Below, piece after piece: positions 8,339 to 18,300 of a stretch of DNA of 64,000 bases. Source of the stretch: Burkholderiales bacterium. Its GTDB lineage: Bacteria > Pseudomonadota > Gammaproteobacteria > Burkholderiales > Burkholderiaceae_C. Below the pieces are notes generated by a model that saw only the letters and a list, made by a program, of their open reading frames with translations, did not search any database and was not told where the DNA came from. A program made the translations under genes and the position numbers. The stretch covers positions 1-64,000 of the forward strand of contig JAEKLF010000044.1 in the NCBI GenBank assembly GCA_019509985.1. Reading direction: 5' to 3'. Position 1 is the stretch's first letter. Every line of letters starts with the position of its first letter.

Positions 8339-10659
8339 CAGAATGCAGTCCCGATCTGGAATTGGAATTTCTCGATTCTATCCGTGGGTTCCTTGCGGAT
8401 GGGTTTGCCGTAGCTCAAGCGCAGCGGGCCCATCGGCGAGATCCAGGACAGACCAATACCGGCCGACACGCGGATGCTGTCGAACTTCAGCTTTTCGTGG
8501 GAGCCCCAGACGTTGCCGGCGTCCCCGAACAGGAAGATGCGGAAGCTCTTGTCGTTGCCGCTGCCGGGCACCGGCAGGTAGAGCTCGGCATTGGTGTTGA
8601 AGCGGCGGTTGCCGCCCGTGTAGGAGCCGGTCACGTCGACCGGGCCGAGCGAGCCGGCCTCGAAGACGCGCACGGAACCCAGGCCGCCGCCGTAGAAGTT
8701 CTTGAAGATGGGATAGGGCTTGCCGCCCAGACCCACGCCCCAGCCGAGTTCGCTGTTGATGCCCAACGTGATCTTGTTCGTGACGTCGAAGTACTGCTGG
8801 TATTGCAGGTTCAGGCGCGCGAACTGGGCGTCGCCGACCGGGCTGGCTTCGACGTTGACGCGCGAGTAGCGGCCCTTCAGCGGCGAGATGACGCTGTCGC
8901 GGCTATCGCGCTGCCAGCCGATGGTCAGCGGGATGGAATTGCTGCGCTGGCCGAACTGGTTGACGAACAGCAGATAGCTGTTGGGCAGGCCCTTGGACGT
9001 CGTGATGTCGGTCTGCTCGTAGCCGATGCCGAAGAAGACGGTGTCGACCTCGGAGAAGGGCACGCCGAAGCGGATCGCACCGCCCTTGGTGACGTACTGG
9101 TACTCCTCGCCCAAGGTGTTGATCGGGCGGGTCGTGCGGTAGAACACGTCGACCGAGCGCGACACGCCATCCACCGTGAAGTAGGGGTCCACCGTGCTGA
9201 TCTGCACCTGGCGGCCGGTGCGCGCCGTGGCGAGGTCGATGCCAAGGTAGTTGCCCGAACCGAAGACGTTGTCCTGGCGGATGGAGCCGGTGAAGGAGAG
9301 CTTCTGCTGGCTGGAGTAGCCGGCACCGACCGTGATCGCGCCGGTGGGGCGCTCGACGACGGTCAGGATCACATCGACCTGGTCCTGGGCGCCGGGCACC
9401 TCCTGGGTGTCGATGGTGACTTCCTTGTCCTTGAAGTAGCCCAGGCGCTCGACGCGGTCGCGCGAGGCCTTGATCTTCTGGCCGTCGTACCAGGCCGCCT
9501 CGAACTGGCGGAACTCGCGGCGGATGACCTCGTCCCGCGTGCGCGAGTTGCCCGAGATGATGACCTTGCGCACATAGACGCGGCGCTGCGGCTCACCGAC
9601 GAAGGTGACGACGACCTGGCCGGTGGCGCGGTCGATGTCCGGGCGGCTGTCGACGCGCGCGAAGGCATAGCCGTAGGTGCCGTACAGGTCGCTGAAGGCG
9701 CGCGTCGTCTGCGCGACGGCCTCGCCCTGGTAGGCCTGGCCGGGCTTGAGCATGACGAGGTGGCGGAAGTCCTCCTCGCGGCCCAGGAAGTCGCCTTCGA
9801 GCTTGATGCCCGTGACGGTGTAGGGCTGGCCTTCGCTGATCGTGATGGCGATGCTGATGCTCTGCTTGTCCGGCGAGATCGTCACCTGCGTGGACGTGAC
9901 GTTGAACTCGAGATAGCCGCGGTTCAGGTAATAGCTGCGGATGGTTTCCAGGTCCGCGTTCAGCTTGGCGCGCGAGTAGCGGTCGGTCTTGGTGTACCAG
10001 GTCAGCCAGCCGGTCGTCGTCTGCTCCAGCAGGCCCTGCAGCGTGCTCTCCGAGAACACCTTGGTGCCGAGGATGCGGATCTCGGCGATCTTGGCCGGCT
10101 CACCCTCGGTCACGTTGAAGCTGACGTTGACGCGGTTGCGCTCGATGGGCGTGATCGTCGTCGTGACCTCGGCGCCGTAGAGGCTGCGCGTGAGGTACTG
10201 GCGCTTCAGTTCCTGCTCGGCGCGGTCGGCCAGCGCCTTGTCGAAGGGCTTGCCTTCGCCAATGCCGACGTCCTTCAGCGACTTGGTCAGCGCCTCGGTG
10301 TCGAATTCCTTCAGGCCGACGAAGTTGACGTTGGCGATGATGGGGCGCTCGTCGATGATGACGACGACGGCATTGCCGTCGATGCTGATGCGCACGTCCT
10401 TGAACAGGCCGGTCGCGAACAGCGCGCGCAGCGCCGCGGCGCCCTTCTCGTCGTTGTAGGTGTCGCCGATGCGAAAGGGCAGCGACGCGAACACCGTGCC
10501 CGGGTCGGTCCGCTGCAGGCCTTCGACACGGATGTCCTTGAGCACGAAGGGATCGACGGCCCAGGCCAGGCCCGACTGGAACATCCCCGTGACAGCCAGA
10601 GCCAGCAAGCCGAGGCGGAAGGGGCGACGCTTCGCTCCCGAACTGAAATTAGAGGACAT
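8338..10659 (-). CDS. bamA: Outer membrane protein assembly factor BamA
   Basis: Core of the machine that inserts beta-barrel proteins into the outer membrane. The ATG at 10659 is chosen because the protein then begins with a signal peptide (about 1-36, ending GLAWA) and reaches mature VDPFVLKDIRVEGLQR; the open frame extends far upstream into rseP but that part is not family-like. 773 residues. Five POTRA repeats fill about residues 38-360, and a 16-strand barrel follows to a C-terminal Phe (FQIGTAF), the standard outer-membrane ending. BamD and BamB are encoded elsewhere in the window. Confidence 0.97.
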   Translation of the reverse strand: MSSNFSSGAKRRPFRLGLLALAVTGMFQSGLAWAVDPFVLKDIRVEGLQRTDPGTVFASLPFRIGDTYNDEKGAAALRALFATGLFKDVRISIDGNAVVVIIDERPIIANVNFVGLKEFDTEALTKSLKDVGIGEGKPFDKALADRAEQELKRQYLTRSLYGAEVTTTITPIERNRVNVSFNVTEGEPAKIAEIRILGTKVFSESTLQGLLEQTTTGWLTWYTKTDRYSRAKLNADLETIRSYYLNRGYLEFNVTSTQVTISPDKQSISIAITISEGQPYTVTGIKLEGDFLGREEDFRHLVMLKPGQAYQGEAVAQTTRAFSDLYGTYGYAFARVDSRPDIDRATGQVVVTFVGEPQRRVYVRKVIISGNSRTRDEVIRREFRQFEAAWYDGQKIKASRDRVERLGYFKDKEVTIDTQEVPGAQDQVDVILTVVERPTGAITVGAGYSSQQKLSFTGSIRQDNVFGSGNYLGIDLATARTGRQVQISTVDPYFTVDGVSRSVDVFYRTTRPINTLGEEYQYVTKGGAIRFGVPFSEVDTVFFGIGYEQTDITTSKGLPNSYLLFVNQFGQRSNSIPLTIGWQRDSRDSVISPLKGRYSRVNVEASPVGDAQFARLNLQYQQYFDVTNKITLGINSELGWGVGLGGKPYPIFKNFYGGGLGSVRVFEAGSLGPVDVTGSYTGGNRRFNTNAELYLPVPGSGNDKSFRIFLFGDAGNVWGSHEKLKFDSIRVSAGIGLSWISPMGPLRLSYGKPIRKEPTDRIEKFQFQIGTAF

Positions 10660-10685
10660 GCCTGAGAGAGATTCGGGAGGGGAGT

Positions 10686-12056
10686 TCAATGCCAACCCGC
10701 GAAACGGGCGACGTCGTTGGAAAGGGCCAAGGCCATCATCAGCATCAGGATCAGCGCACCGGCGCGCTGCAGTTGCCGTTGCCACCATTCGGAGACGGGG
10801 CGGCCACTCAGACCCTCGAAAAGATGATACATGAGGTGCCCGCCATCGAGCATCGGCAGCGGCAGCAGGTTCAGGACCGCCAGGCTCATGGAGATCTTGG
10901 CGAGGAAGTCGAGGAAGGGCGCCAGGCCCGCCTGGGCCGATTGACCGGCGTAGTCTGCAATCGTCAGCGGGCCGCTGAGATTCTTTACCGAGGCTTCGCC
11001 GATCAACATGCGGCCGATCAGCCGGACCGTCGTCGATGCCATGTCCCAGCTTTGCTGCGCGCCGCGCCACAACCCTTCGACCGGGCCGTAGCTGACCGAG
11101 ACGCGCTCCAGCGGCGAGCCGACGCCGATCTCCAGCCGCGCGATGCGCTGGCCGGCGTCGTCCACGATGCGCGGCGTCGGCGCCAATTCGACGGTCTGGC
11201 CGGCACGTTCGACACGCCAGGTCATCGCGCGCGGCTGATCGCCATCATGCGCACGCCGGATGGCATCGCGCAGAAAGCTGGCATCCGGCACTGCCTGGCC
11301 GTCGATGGCCAGCACGCGGTCGCCGGCCAGCAGGCCGGCCGCGGCACCGGGTCCGCCCGGGCTGACTTCGCGGATCAAGGGCTCGGCGAGCGGCGTGAGG
11401 CCGATGTCGTTGAACAGTTGGGGGCCGGCAGTGCGACCAGCCAGCCGCTCGGTCTCCAGGCGCAGGCTGCGCGAGGCGCGGCCGCGGGTGTCGGTGACGG
11501 ACAGGTACAGAGTCTCGCCCAGGGCCTGGGCGCGTGCGACGGCGGCTTGCAGGTCGGGCAGGGATTCGACGTCGTCCCATTGCTGACCGTCGCTGGAGAC
11601 GGCACGCACCCAGTCGCCCGCGTGCAGGCCGGCGCGCTCGGCCAGCGACGCACCGGGCGGCGTGCCCAGCAGCGCCTTGGGCTGCTCGCTGCCCAGCCAG
11701 GCCACCGCGGCGAACAACAGGATGGCCAACAGCCAGTTGGCCGCCGGGCCGGCCGCCAGAATGGCGGCGCGCTGGTACACCGGGCGATGGCTGAAGGCCT
11801 GCTCGCGTTCGTGCGGTGCAACCGGGTCGTCGCTCATGCCCAGCATGCGCACATAGCCGCCCAGCGGCAAGGAGCTGATCGCGAACTCGGTGCCACCGCG
11901 GCCGACGCGGCTCCACAGCACGCGGCCGAAGCCGATGGAGAAGCGCAGCACCTTGACGCCGCAGGCGCGTGCGACGCGGTAGTGACCCCACTCGTGAACG
12001 GGCACGAGGATGCCGATCGCGATCAGGAACCAGAAGGCCTTGAGGATCAGGTCCAT
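10686..12056 (-). CDS. rseP: Site-2 intramembrane metalloprotease RseP
   Basis: Cuts anti-sigma factor RseA within the inner membrane to release sigma-E when outer-membrane assembly fails. 456 residues. The zinc motif HEWGH is at residues 21-25 in the first membrane helix. Two PDZ domains occupy about residues 120-330; the second is clear (SPGGPGAAAGLLAGDRVLAIDG). The LPLPMLDGGHL motif with the third zinc ligand is near residue 400, followed by two membrane helices. The start overlaps the dxr stop by 10 nt and bamA follows 26 nt after its stop. Confidence 0.96.
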   Translation of the reverse strand: MDLILKAFWFLIAIGILVPVHEWGHYRVARACGVKVLRFSIGFGRVLWSRVGRGGTEFAISSLPLGGYVRMLGMSDDPVAPHEREQAFSHRPVYQRAAILAAGPAANWLLAILLFAAVAWLGSEQPKALLGTPPGASLAERAGLHAGDWVRAVSSDGQQWDDVESLPDLQAAVARAQALGETLYLSVTDTRGRASRSLRLETERLAGRTAGPQLFNDIGLTPLAEPLIREVSPGGPGAAAGLLAGDRVLAIDGQAVPDASFLRDAIRRAHDGDQPRAMTWRVERAGQTVELAPTPRIVDDAGQRIARLEIGVGSPLERVSVSYGPVEGLWRGAQQSWDMASTTVRLIGRMLIGEASVKNLSGPLTIADYAGQSAQAGLAPFLDFLAKISMSLAVLNLLPLPMLDGGHLMYHLFEGLSGRPVSEWWQRQLQRAGALILMLMMALALSNDVARFAGWH

Positions 12057-13231
12057 GCGAGCACCTGCCGTTGCGCCAGCTCACGCACGCGGCCATCCAG
12101 GGCGAGCAGGTCGTCAATGCTTCCGGTGTCGGCCGGGCTGGGGCTGATGGCGCCAAGGCAATGGGCATTCAGCGCCTGAATCCGGTCAAAACGCAGCCGG
12201 CCATTCAGGAAGGCGTCGACGGCGATCTCGTTGGCGGCATTCAGCACCGTCGTGCTGCCCTCCGGCGCACGCAGCGCCTGCCAGGACAGGTGCAGGCCAG
12301 GGAAGCGCACGGCATCGGCTTCCTCGAACGTGAGGCTGTGCGTGGTCAGCAGGTCCAGCCGGCTGGCGCCCGAGGTGATGCGCTCCGGGAAGGACAGGCC
12401 GTAGGCGATGGGCACGCGCATGTCGGGTGTGCCGAGCTGCGCCAGCACCGACTGGTCACGGCAGACCACCATCGAATGGATGATGCTCTGCGGGTGGATC
12501 AGCACCTTGATCTGCTCGGGCTTGAGGTTGAACAGCCAGCGCGCCTCGATGACCTCGAGCGCCTTGTTCATCATCGTCGCCGAGTCGACCGAGATCTTGC
12601 GACCCATGACCCAGTTGGGATGGGCGCAGGCCTGGTCGGGCGTCACGTCGGCCAGCGTCTGCGGGTCGCGGCTGCGGAACGGGCCGCCGGAGGCCGTCAG
12701 CACGATGTGGTCGATGCGCTCCTGCCAGGCGGCACGATCCTCGGGCAGGCACTGGAAGATGGCTGAGTGCTCGCTGTCGATGGGCAGCAGCGTTGCGCCG
12801 CCCTCTTCCACCGCATGCATGAACAAGGCGCCGCCGACCACGATGGCCTCCTTGTTGGCGAGCAGCAGGCGTTTGCCGGCGCGGGCCGCGGCGATGGCCG
12901 GCGCCAGGCCTGCGGCGCCGACGATGGCCGCCATGACGGTGTCGACATCCGGATGCGCGGCGATGTCGGCCAGCTTCTCGGCGCCGTCCAGCACCTCGGT
13001 GCGGCTGCCGGCTTCGCGCAGGCGCTCGCACAGCTTCGCGGCGGCGTCACGTTCGGGCATCACCGCAAAGCGCGGCTGCCAGGTCAGGCACTGCTGCAGC
13101 AGCTCGTCGACACGGCTCATCGCGCTCAGGGCGACGACCTCGTAGCGCTCGGGGTGGCGAGCGATGACGTCCAGCGTGTTGACGCCGATGGAGCCGGTCG
13201 AGCCGAGGACGCAGACGCGTTGGCGGTTCAT
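12047..13231 (-). CDS. dxr: 1-deoxy-D-xylulose 5-phosphate reductoisomerase
   Basis: Second step of the MEP isoprenoid pathway: NADPH-dependent conversion of DXP to MEP. The ATG at 13231 gives 394 residues, the usual length; a longer open frame runs back through cdsA but is not conserved. Seen here: the NADPH loop VLGSTGSIGVNTLDV near the N-terminus, LLANKEAIVVGG, the metal and substrate site DSEHSAIFQCL, and ASGGPFR. ATGA overlap with cdsA upstream. IspG, from the same pathway, is encoded at 35.2-36.5 kb, and UppS, which uses the product, is two genes upstream. Confidence 0.97.
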   Translation of the reverse strand: MNRQRVCVLGSTGSIGVNTLDVIARHPERYEVVALSAMSRVDELLQQCLTWQPRFAVMPERDAAAKLCERLREAGSRTEVLDGAEKLADIAAHPDVDTVMAAIVGAAGLAPAIAAARAGKRLLLANKEAIVVGGALFMHAVEEGGATLLPIDSEHSAIFQCLPEDRAAWQERIDHIVLTASGGPFRSRDPQTLADVTPDQACAHPNWVMGRKISVDSATMMNKALEVIEARWLFNLKPEQIKVLIHPQSIIHSMVVCRDQSVLAQLGTPDMRVPIAYGLSFPERITSGASRLDLLTTHSLTFEEADAVRFPGLHLSWQALRAPEGSTTVLNAANEIAVDAFLNGRLRFDRIQALNAHCLGAISPSPADTGSIDDLLALDGRVRELAQRQVLAWT

Positions 13232-14064
13232 AAGCTGATCAGCGCGTGCGCGAGGGGAAAGACCGGCAGCAGCGCGTCGATGCGATCGAGCACGCCACCA
13301 TGGCCGGGCAGCAGACCACTGCTGTCCTTGACGCCGACGGCGCGCTTGACGAGGGATTCGAACAGGTCCCCGACGACGCTCATCGCACCCAGGAAGACCA
13401 GGGCCAGCAGCGAGACGATGCCATGGCGCTGCACCAGCAGTGTGTAGAGGCTGGGCGAGTCGACGGCAAGCTTCACGTCGATGACGTGGACCCAGACGAC
13501 GCCAAGCAGGATCACGCCGACCAGGCCGCTCCAGACACCCTCCCAGCTCTTGCCGGGGCTGATGCTCGGCGCCAGCTTGCGCTTGCCGAACGTCCGGCCA
13601 CCGAAGTAGGCCGCAATGTCGGCCATCCACACCAGGCAGAAGACGGACAGGATGAAGTTGATGCCATGCACCTTGGCCTGGACGATGGCCAGCCACGCGC
13701 CCCAGAGCAGCAGTGCGCCCAGCGCCAGCCGGCCACCTCGCGCGATGCGCGGCCAGCCGGCCGGCCCGGCGCGCAGCGCGTAGGCGCCGCCAAGCACCCA
13801 GACCAGGCTGGCCAGAGACCAGATCCAGGCCGGCGGCGCGTTCAGGCCGCCGAGCACCAGCGTCCAAACGCAGGCCAGGGCCAGTGCAACACCGGCCGCG
13901 ATGGCGCCGGTGCCGGGCAGGCCGTTGAGCCGTGCCCATTCCCAGCCGGCGGCGCCGATCATCAGCACGGTGAGCCCGGCGAAGTACCAAGGCGAAGCCG
14001 CAAAAAGCGCCGGCAGCAGGACGGCCAACAACACGACGGCAGTGATGACACGGGTCTTAAGCAT
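13228..14064 (-). CDS. cdsA: Phosphatidate cytidylyltransferase
   Basis: Makes CDP-diacylglycerol from phosphatidate and CTP in the inner membrane, the branch point for all phospholipids. 278 residues with about seven or eight hydrophobic helices. The C-terminal family signature is complete: SLVKRAVGVKDSSG followed by LLPGHGGVLDRID. It begins 21 nt after uppS and its stop overlaps the dxr start by 4 nt. Confidence 0.96.
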   Translation of the reverse strand: MLKTRVITAVVLLAVLLPALFAASPWYFAGLTVLMIGAAGWEWARLNGLPGTGAIAAGVALALACVWTLVLGGLNAPPAWIWSLASLVWVLGGAYALRAGPAGWPRIARGGRLALGALLLWGAWLAIVQAKVHGINFILSVFCLVWMADIAAYFGGRTFGKRKLAPSISPGKSWEGVWSGLVGVILLGVVWVHVIDVKLAVDSPSLYTLLVQRHGIVSLLALVFLGAMSVVGDLFESLVKRAVGVKDSSGLLPGHGGVLDRIDALLPVFPLAHALISL

Positions 14065-14085
14065 GGCGGCAGTGTCCGGCTGCGG

Positions 14086-14808
14086 TCAGGCCGCGGCGGG
14101 AGCTTCTTTCACACCCCCGAAACGGCGGTCGCGCTCGTGGAAGGCCGCGATGGCCGCGTCCAGTTCACGCTCGCCAAACTCGGGCCACAGGCAGTCCGAG
14201 AACACGAATTCGGTGTACGCCGCCTGCCAGAGCAGGAAGTTGCTGATGCGCACCTCGCCGCCCGTGCGGATGAAGAGGTCGGGGTCGGGCGCGTAGTTCA
14301 TCGCCATGAACTCCGACAGCTTGGCCTCGGTCAGCGCGGCCGCGGGCACGCCGGCTTCGATGGCCTTGCGGCAGGCCTGCACGATGTCCCAGCGCCCACC
14401 GTAGTTGAAGGCGACGTTCAGCGTCAGCTTGGTGTTGTGAGCCGTGCTGGTCTCGGCCTCGTTCCAGGCGTTGCGCAGCTTGTCGGACACGGCATCGCGG
14501 TCGCCGACGATGCGGATGCGCACGCCCATCGCGCCCATCTTGGCCAGGTAGCGGCTCACCGCGGCGAGCACCAGACCCATCAGGCCCGAGACCTCGTCGC
14601 TGGGCCGCTTCCAGTTCTCGCTGGAGAAGGCGAAGACGGTGACGTATTCGATGTCGCGGTCGATGCAGGCCTGCACGACCTTGACGAGGGAGTCCACGCC
14701 CGCCTTGTGGCCGAAGAAGCGCGGCAGAAAGCGCTTCTTGGCCCAGCGGCCGTTGCCGTCCATGACGATGGCCACGTGGCGCGGCGGCGCCGGGCGATCT
14801 TGAGCCAC
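14086..14808 (-). CDS. uppS: Undecaprenyl diphosphate synthase
   Basis: cis-Prenyltransferase that makes the C55 carrier for peptidoglycan and polysaccharides. With the GTG start at 14808 the protein has 240 residues and begins a few residues before HVAIVMDGNGRWAKKR; D17 is the catalytic Asp. VFAFSSENWKRP and the C-terminal RISNFLLWQAAYTEF are typical. The usual RTSGE is RTGGE here. No ATG is available: the alternative is a TTG at 14826 whose TTGA overlaps the frr stop, adding six residues. Neither has a strong ribosome site, so the start is uncertain. Confidence 0.94.
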   Translation of the reverse strand: MAQDRPAPPRHVAIVMDGNGRWAKKRFLPRFFGHKAGVDSLVKVVQACIDRDIEYVTVFAFSSENWKRPSDEVSGLMGLVLAAVSRYLAKMGAMGVRIRIVGDRDAVSDKLRNAWNEAETSTAHNTKLTLNVAFNYGGRWDIVQACRKAIEAGVPAAALTEAKLSEFMAMNYAPDPDLFIRTGGEVRISNFLLWQAAYTEFVFSDCLWPEFGERELDAAIAAFHERDRRFGGVKEAPAAA

Positions 14809-14822
14809 GACAGGGAGAGCGC

Positions 14823-15383
14823 TCAAACCGCGAGGATCTCGGCTTCCTTGCCCGAGATCAGCTTGTCGATCTCCGAGATCACCCGGTCGGTGAGCTTTTG
14901 CACTTCGTCGAGGCTGCGGCGCTCGTCGTCCTCGCCGATTTCCTTGTCCTTGAGCAGCTTCTTGGCCTGCTCGTTGGCGTCGCGGCGCAGGTTGCGCACG
15001 GCCACCTTGGCGTCTTCGCCGGCGTTGCGCACGACCTTGGTCAGATCCTTGCGGCGCTCTTCGGTCAGCGGCGGCATCGGCACGCGGATCAGGTCGCCCT
15101 GGCTGGCGGGGTTCAGACCCAGGTCCGACTCGCGGATGGCCTTCTCGATCTTGGCGCCCATGCCCTTTTCCCAGGGCTGGACGGAGATGGTGCGAGCGTC
15201 CAGCAGCGTGACGTTGGCGACCTGCGAGATCGGCACCATGGAGCCGTAGTAGTCGACGCTGACCTGGTCCAGGATGCCAGGGTGGGCACGGCCGGTGCGG
15301 ATCTTGTGCAGTTCGTTCTTCAGGGCTTCGACCGACTTGGCCATCTTGGCCTCGGCGTTCTTCTTGATGTCTGCAATGCTCAT
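14823..15383 (-). CDS. frr: Ribosome recycling factor
   Basis: Splits the post-termination ribosome together with EF-G. 186 residues, the usual length. Conserved features seen are the [20 protein letters not shown] helix, [14 protein letters not shown], the hinge region [11 protein letters not shown], and the long C-terminal helix with [11 protein letters not shown]. It sits in the standard place between pyrH and uppS, with a 75-nt gap after pyrH that contains an inverted repeat GGGACAG/CTGTCCC with a long loop. Confidence 0.97.
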   Translation of the reverse strand: MSIADIKKNAEAKMAKSVEALKNELHKIRTGRAHPGILDQVSVDYYGSMVPISQVANVTLLDARTISVQPWEKGMGAKIEKAIRESDLGLNPASQGDLIRVPMPPLTEERRKDLTKVVRNAGEDAKVAVRNLRRDANEQAKKLLKDKEIGEDDERRSLDEVQKLTDRVISEIDKLISGKEAEILAV

Positions 15384-15458
15384 GATCGATACCTCTTGTT
15401 CTTGCGGGACAGGCCGCCCGAGCGTCCGCGAGCCGCTCTGTCCCCCACTGACTGTGGC

Positions 15459-16169
15459 TTAGACGTGCACCAGCGTGCCCTCGTCCTCGCCCTGCACGAC
15501 GCGCTTGAGCGCGCCCGGCTTGAAGATGCTGAACACCTTGATCGGCAGCTTCTGGTCGCGGCACAGCGCGAAGGCTGCGCCGTCCATGACCTGAAGATTG
15601 CGCGAAATGGCCTCGTCGAAGGTGATGCTCGAGTAACGGGTCGCTTCGGGGTTCTTCTTGGGGTCGGCCGTGTAGACACCGTCGACCTTGGTGGCCTTCA
15701 GCACGATCTCGGCGCCGATCTCGGCGCCACGCAGCGCGGCTGCCGTGTCGGTCGTGAAGAAGGGATTGCCGGTACCGGCCGCGAAGACGACGACCTTGCC
15801 TTCTTCCAGGTATTGCAGCGCCTTGGGGCGCACATAGGGCTCGACGACCTGCTCGATGGCGATGGCGGACATGACGCGCGCGGTCATGCCTTCCTGGCGC
15901 ATCGTGTCGGCCAGGGCCAGCGAATTCATCACCGTGGCCAGCATGCCCATGTAGTCGGCCGTGGCGCGATCCATGCCGACCGCACCGCCGGCGACACCAC
16001 GGAAGATGTTGCCGCCGCCGATGACGACGGCGACTTCCACGCCCATCTGCGTGATCTCACGGACCTCCTGCACCATGCGCACGATGGTCGCGCGGTTGAT
16101 GCCGTAGGCGTCGTCGCCCATGAGGGCTTCGCCGGAGAGTTTGAGCAGGATGCGTTTGTACGCAGGCAT
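15459..16169 (-). CDS. pyrH: UMP kinase
   Basis: Phosphorylates UMP to UDP; bacterial hexameric amino-acid-kinase fold, normally activated by GTP and inhibited by UTP. 236 residues. N-terminal [13 protein letters not shown] is followed by the glycine loop [11 protein letters not shown], and the C-terminal half has [20 protein letters not shown] and [12 protein letters not shown], the nucleotide-binding segments. A ribosome site AGGA precedes the ATG. Lies between tsf and frr as in most bacteria. Confidence 0.97.
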   Translation of the reverse strand: MPAYKRILLKLSGEALMGDDAYGINRATIVRMVQEVREITQMGVEVAVVIGGGNIFRGVAGGAVGMDRATADYMGMLATVMNSLALADTMRQEGMTARVMSAIAIEQVVEPYVRPKALQYLEEGKVVVFAAGTGNPFFTTDTAAALRGAEIGAEIVLKATKVDGVYTADPKKNPEATRYSSITFDEAISRNLQVMDGAAFALCRDQKLPIKVFSIFKPGALKRVVQGEDEGTLVHV

Positions 16170-16212
16170 GGTGTCCTCGGAAGTCTGGGGGCCGCTGGTG
16201 GCCCAGAAGTTT

Positions 16213-16244
16213 AAAGGGCGCCTCGGTGTTGTTCCGGGCGCCCT
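16213..16244 (-). terminator. Hairpin between tsf and pyrH
   Basis: On the minus strand an 8-bp stem AGGGCGCC/GGCGCCCT (16244-16237 with 16222-16215) and a 14-nt loop are followed by TTTAAACTT. It looks like a partial terminator or processing hairpin separating the rpsB-tsf message from pyrH-frr. The U-run is broken, so read-through is expected. Confidence 0.45.
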
Positions 16245-16263
16245 GGGGGTCAGCTAAAAACCT

Positions 16264-17157
16264 TTACTGGCCCTTGGCTGCAGCGACCTGGGCCGCCACT
16301 TCGGCCGCGAAGTCGTCAACCTTCTTCTCGATGCCTTCACCGACGACGTAGAGCGTGAAGCCCTTCACCGTCGTGGCCTTGTCCTTGAGCATGGCAGCGA
16401 CGGTCTGCTTGCCGTCGGCGGCCTTCACGAAGACCTGGTCCAGCAGCGAGACTTCCTTCAGGAACTTCTGCACCGAGCCTTCGACCATCTTGGCGACGAT
16501 GTCGGCCGGCTTGCCGGATTCGGCCGCCTTTTCGGTGGCGATGCGGCGCTCCTTGTCGACCAGCTCAGCCGGGACGTTGGCGCTGGACAGCGCGGCCGGC
16601 TTCATCGCGGCCACGTGCATGGCGACGTCCTTGGCGGCGACGTCGTCGCCCTCGAACTCGACCATCACGCCGATGCGGGTGCCGTGCAGGTAGGACGCCA
16701 GCTTGCTGCCGGTGTAGCGCTGGAAGCGGCGGATCGTCATGTTCTCGCCGATCTTGCCGATCAGGCCCTTGCGCACGTCTTCCACGGTCGGGCCGAAGCC
16801 TTCCTGGGACAGCGGCAGCGCCGACAGCGCGGCCACGTCGGCCGGGTTCTGTTCAGCGACCAGGCCAGCCAGCGCGTTCACGAAGGCCAGGAAGGCGTCG
16901 TTCTTGGAGACGAAGTCGGTCTCGCAGTTGACCTCGATGAGTGCGCCGTTGCCGCCGACGACGGTCGCGGCGACCACGCCCTCGGCCGTGATGCGCGACG
17001 CCGCCTTGCCAGCCTTGTTGCCCAGCTTGACGCGCAGGATCTCTTCAGCGCGGGCCAGGTCGCCCTCGGCTTCAGTCAGCGCCTTCTTGCATTCCATCAT
17101 CGGCGCGTCGGTACGGGCGCGGAGTTCGCCGACCATGCTTGCGGTGATTGCAGCCAT
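16264..17157 (-). CDS. tsf: Translation elongation factor EF-Ts
   Basis: Exchanges GDP for GTP on EF-Tu. 297 residues. The N-terminal UBA-like domain has the conserved [20 protein letters not shown] stretch, then [17 protein letters not shown]. The core domain carries [15 protein letters not shown], the Asp/Phe pair that contacts EF-Tu's switch region. A GGAGAA ribosome site precedes the ATG. It follows rpsB after a 69-nt gap with a terminator-like hairpin. Confidence 0.97.
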   Translation of the reverse strand: MAAITASMVGELRARTDAPMMECKKALTEAEGDLARAEEILRVKLGNKAGKAASRITAEGVVAATVVGGNGALIEVNCETDFVSKNDAFLAFVNALAGLVAEQNPADVAALSALPLSQEGFGPTVEDVRKGLIGKIGENMTIRRFQRYTGSKLASYLHGTRIGVMVEFEGDDVAAKDVAMHVAAMKPAALSSANVPAELVDKERRIATEKAAESGKPADIVAKMVEGSVQKFLKEVSLLDQVFVKAADGKQTVAAMLKDKATTVKGFTLYVVGEGIEKKVDDFAAEVAAQVAAAKGQ

Positions 17158-17182
17158 TTATCTTCTCCAGATCTCAGTTGGC

Positions 17183-17205
17183 AAAAAGGGGCGCGAGGCC
17201 CCTTT
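17183..17205 (-). terminator. Intrinsic terminator/attenuator between rpsB and tsf
   Basis: On the minus strand the stem AAAGGGGC / GCCCCTTT (8 bp, 5-nt loop) is followed directly by a TTTTT run. A partial terminator between rpsB and tsf is known in E. coli and sets a higher yield of S2 than EF-Ts; the same role is likely here. Confidence 0.7.
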
Positions 17206-17226
17206 CGATACAGGGTCGAAGGGCGA

Positions 17227-17973
17227 TCAGGCCTCTTCGGAAACCTCGACGAATTCGTCGCCAGCCGGGGCAACCGCAGCCAGGACTTCGTTCGTGGCGT
17301 TGGCCTTGCCTTCCAGCACGGCGTCAGCGACGGCGCGGGCATACAGCGCCACGGCCTTGGCCGAGTCGTCGTTGCCGGGGATGACGTAGTCGATGCCGAT
17401 GGGCGAGTGGTTGGTGTCGACGATGCCGATGACGGGGATGCCGAGCTTCTTGGCTTCGGCGACGGCGATCTTGTGATAGCCGACGTCGATGACGAAGATG
17501 GCGTCAGGCAGCGCGGTCATGTCCTGGATGCCGCCGATGTTCTTTTCCAGCTTGGCGATGTCGCGCTGGAACATCAGGGCTTCCTTCTTGATCGCGGGCT
17601 GGGTGCCGGCATCGATCTGGGCCTGCATGTCCTTCAGGTTCTTCAGCGAGGTCTTGACCGTCTTGAAGTTGGTCATCATGCCGCCGAGCCAACGCGAGTC
17701 GACGTAGGGCATGCCGGCGCGCTGGGCTTCAGCAGCGACGAATTCGCGGGCCTGGCGCTTCGTGCCGATCATCAGGATGGTGCCGCGCTTGGCAGCCAGC
17801 TGGCGCACGAACTTCATCGCATCGTTGAACGCGGGCAGCGTCTTCTCGAGGTTGATGATGTGGATCTTGTTGCGATGGCCGTAGATATACGGGGCCATCT
17901 TGGGATTCCAGAAGCGGGTTTGGTGGCCGAAATGGACGCCGGCTTCCAGCATCTCGCGCATCGTGACAGACAT
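17227..17973 (-). CDS. rpsB: 30S ribosomal protein S2
   Basis: Small-subunit ribosomal protein that docks late in assembly and also binds S1. The ATG at 17973 gives 248 residues starting [18 protein letters not shown], the conserved N-terminus; the frame stays open upstream but without family similarity. [15 protein letters not shown], the coiled-coil segment around residues 110-160, and [17 protein letters not shown] are all typical. It is the first gene of the long minus-strand supercluster and is preceded by a 327-bp gap that must hold its promoter and leader. Confidence 0.98.
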   Translation of the reverse strand: MSVTMREMLEAGVHFGHQTRFWNPKMAPYIYGHRNKIHIINLEKTLPAFNDAMKFVRQLAAKRGTILMIGTKRQAREFVAAEAQRAGMPYVDSRWLGGMMTNFKTVKTSLKNLKDMQAQIDAGTQPAIKKEALMFQRDIAKLEKNIGGIQDMTALPDAIFVIDVGYHKIAVAEAKKLGIPVIGIVDTNHSPIGIDYVIPGNDDSAKAVALYARAVADAVLEGKANATNEVLAAVAPAGDEFVEVSEEA

Positions 17974-18300
17974 GGGTCTTACTCCGAAGGTTGTGTCTAA
18001 AATCCGGCCCGAATTGCGTTGCAGCATCTGGAAACGCTTGTTTCTCAAGCGAAATCCAGGCCGCAAACCACAACACCTTTGTGGGCCGGTTTGCGATTTG
18101 TTGCGACGAGTGGCGACCGAAGGCTTCAGCCACAACACCCCTCACAACCGTTCTTGCCGATTCATGCAGCGCTGCAAAAGCACTGACCCGTACGGCAAAA
18201 CCTGCAGAGTATACACAAGTCCAATGGCCCACCCCCGCCGACGCCGAGCAGCGGCCACCGCTTCCACGCCCGCTCCATCCTCCCGCCTCCAGGTGCGCGC
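17974..18300. other. Intergenic region: rpsB promoter and leader, divergent gene upstream
   Basis: 327 bp between the divergent rpsB and the FAD oxidoreductase gene. No gene is seen. The best minus-strand -10 is TATACT at 18213-18208, without a good -35; it would give an rpsB leader of about 225 nt. Long rpsB leaders that S2 uses to repress its own translation are known in E. coli; whether this leader folds that way is open. The plus-strand gene may share the same AT-rich patch (18208-18216). Confidence 0.4.

Noticed and set aside
10660-11070. N-terminal extension of BamA
   Set aside because: The upstream part overlaps rseP in another frame and lacks a signal peptide; the ATG at 10659 gives a standard signal sequence.
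13232-13990. N-terminal extension of Dxr
   Set aside because: Overlaps cdsA almost entirely and is Arg/Ala-rich; the conserved N-terminus starts at 13231.
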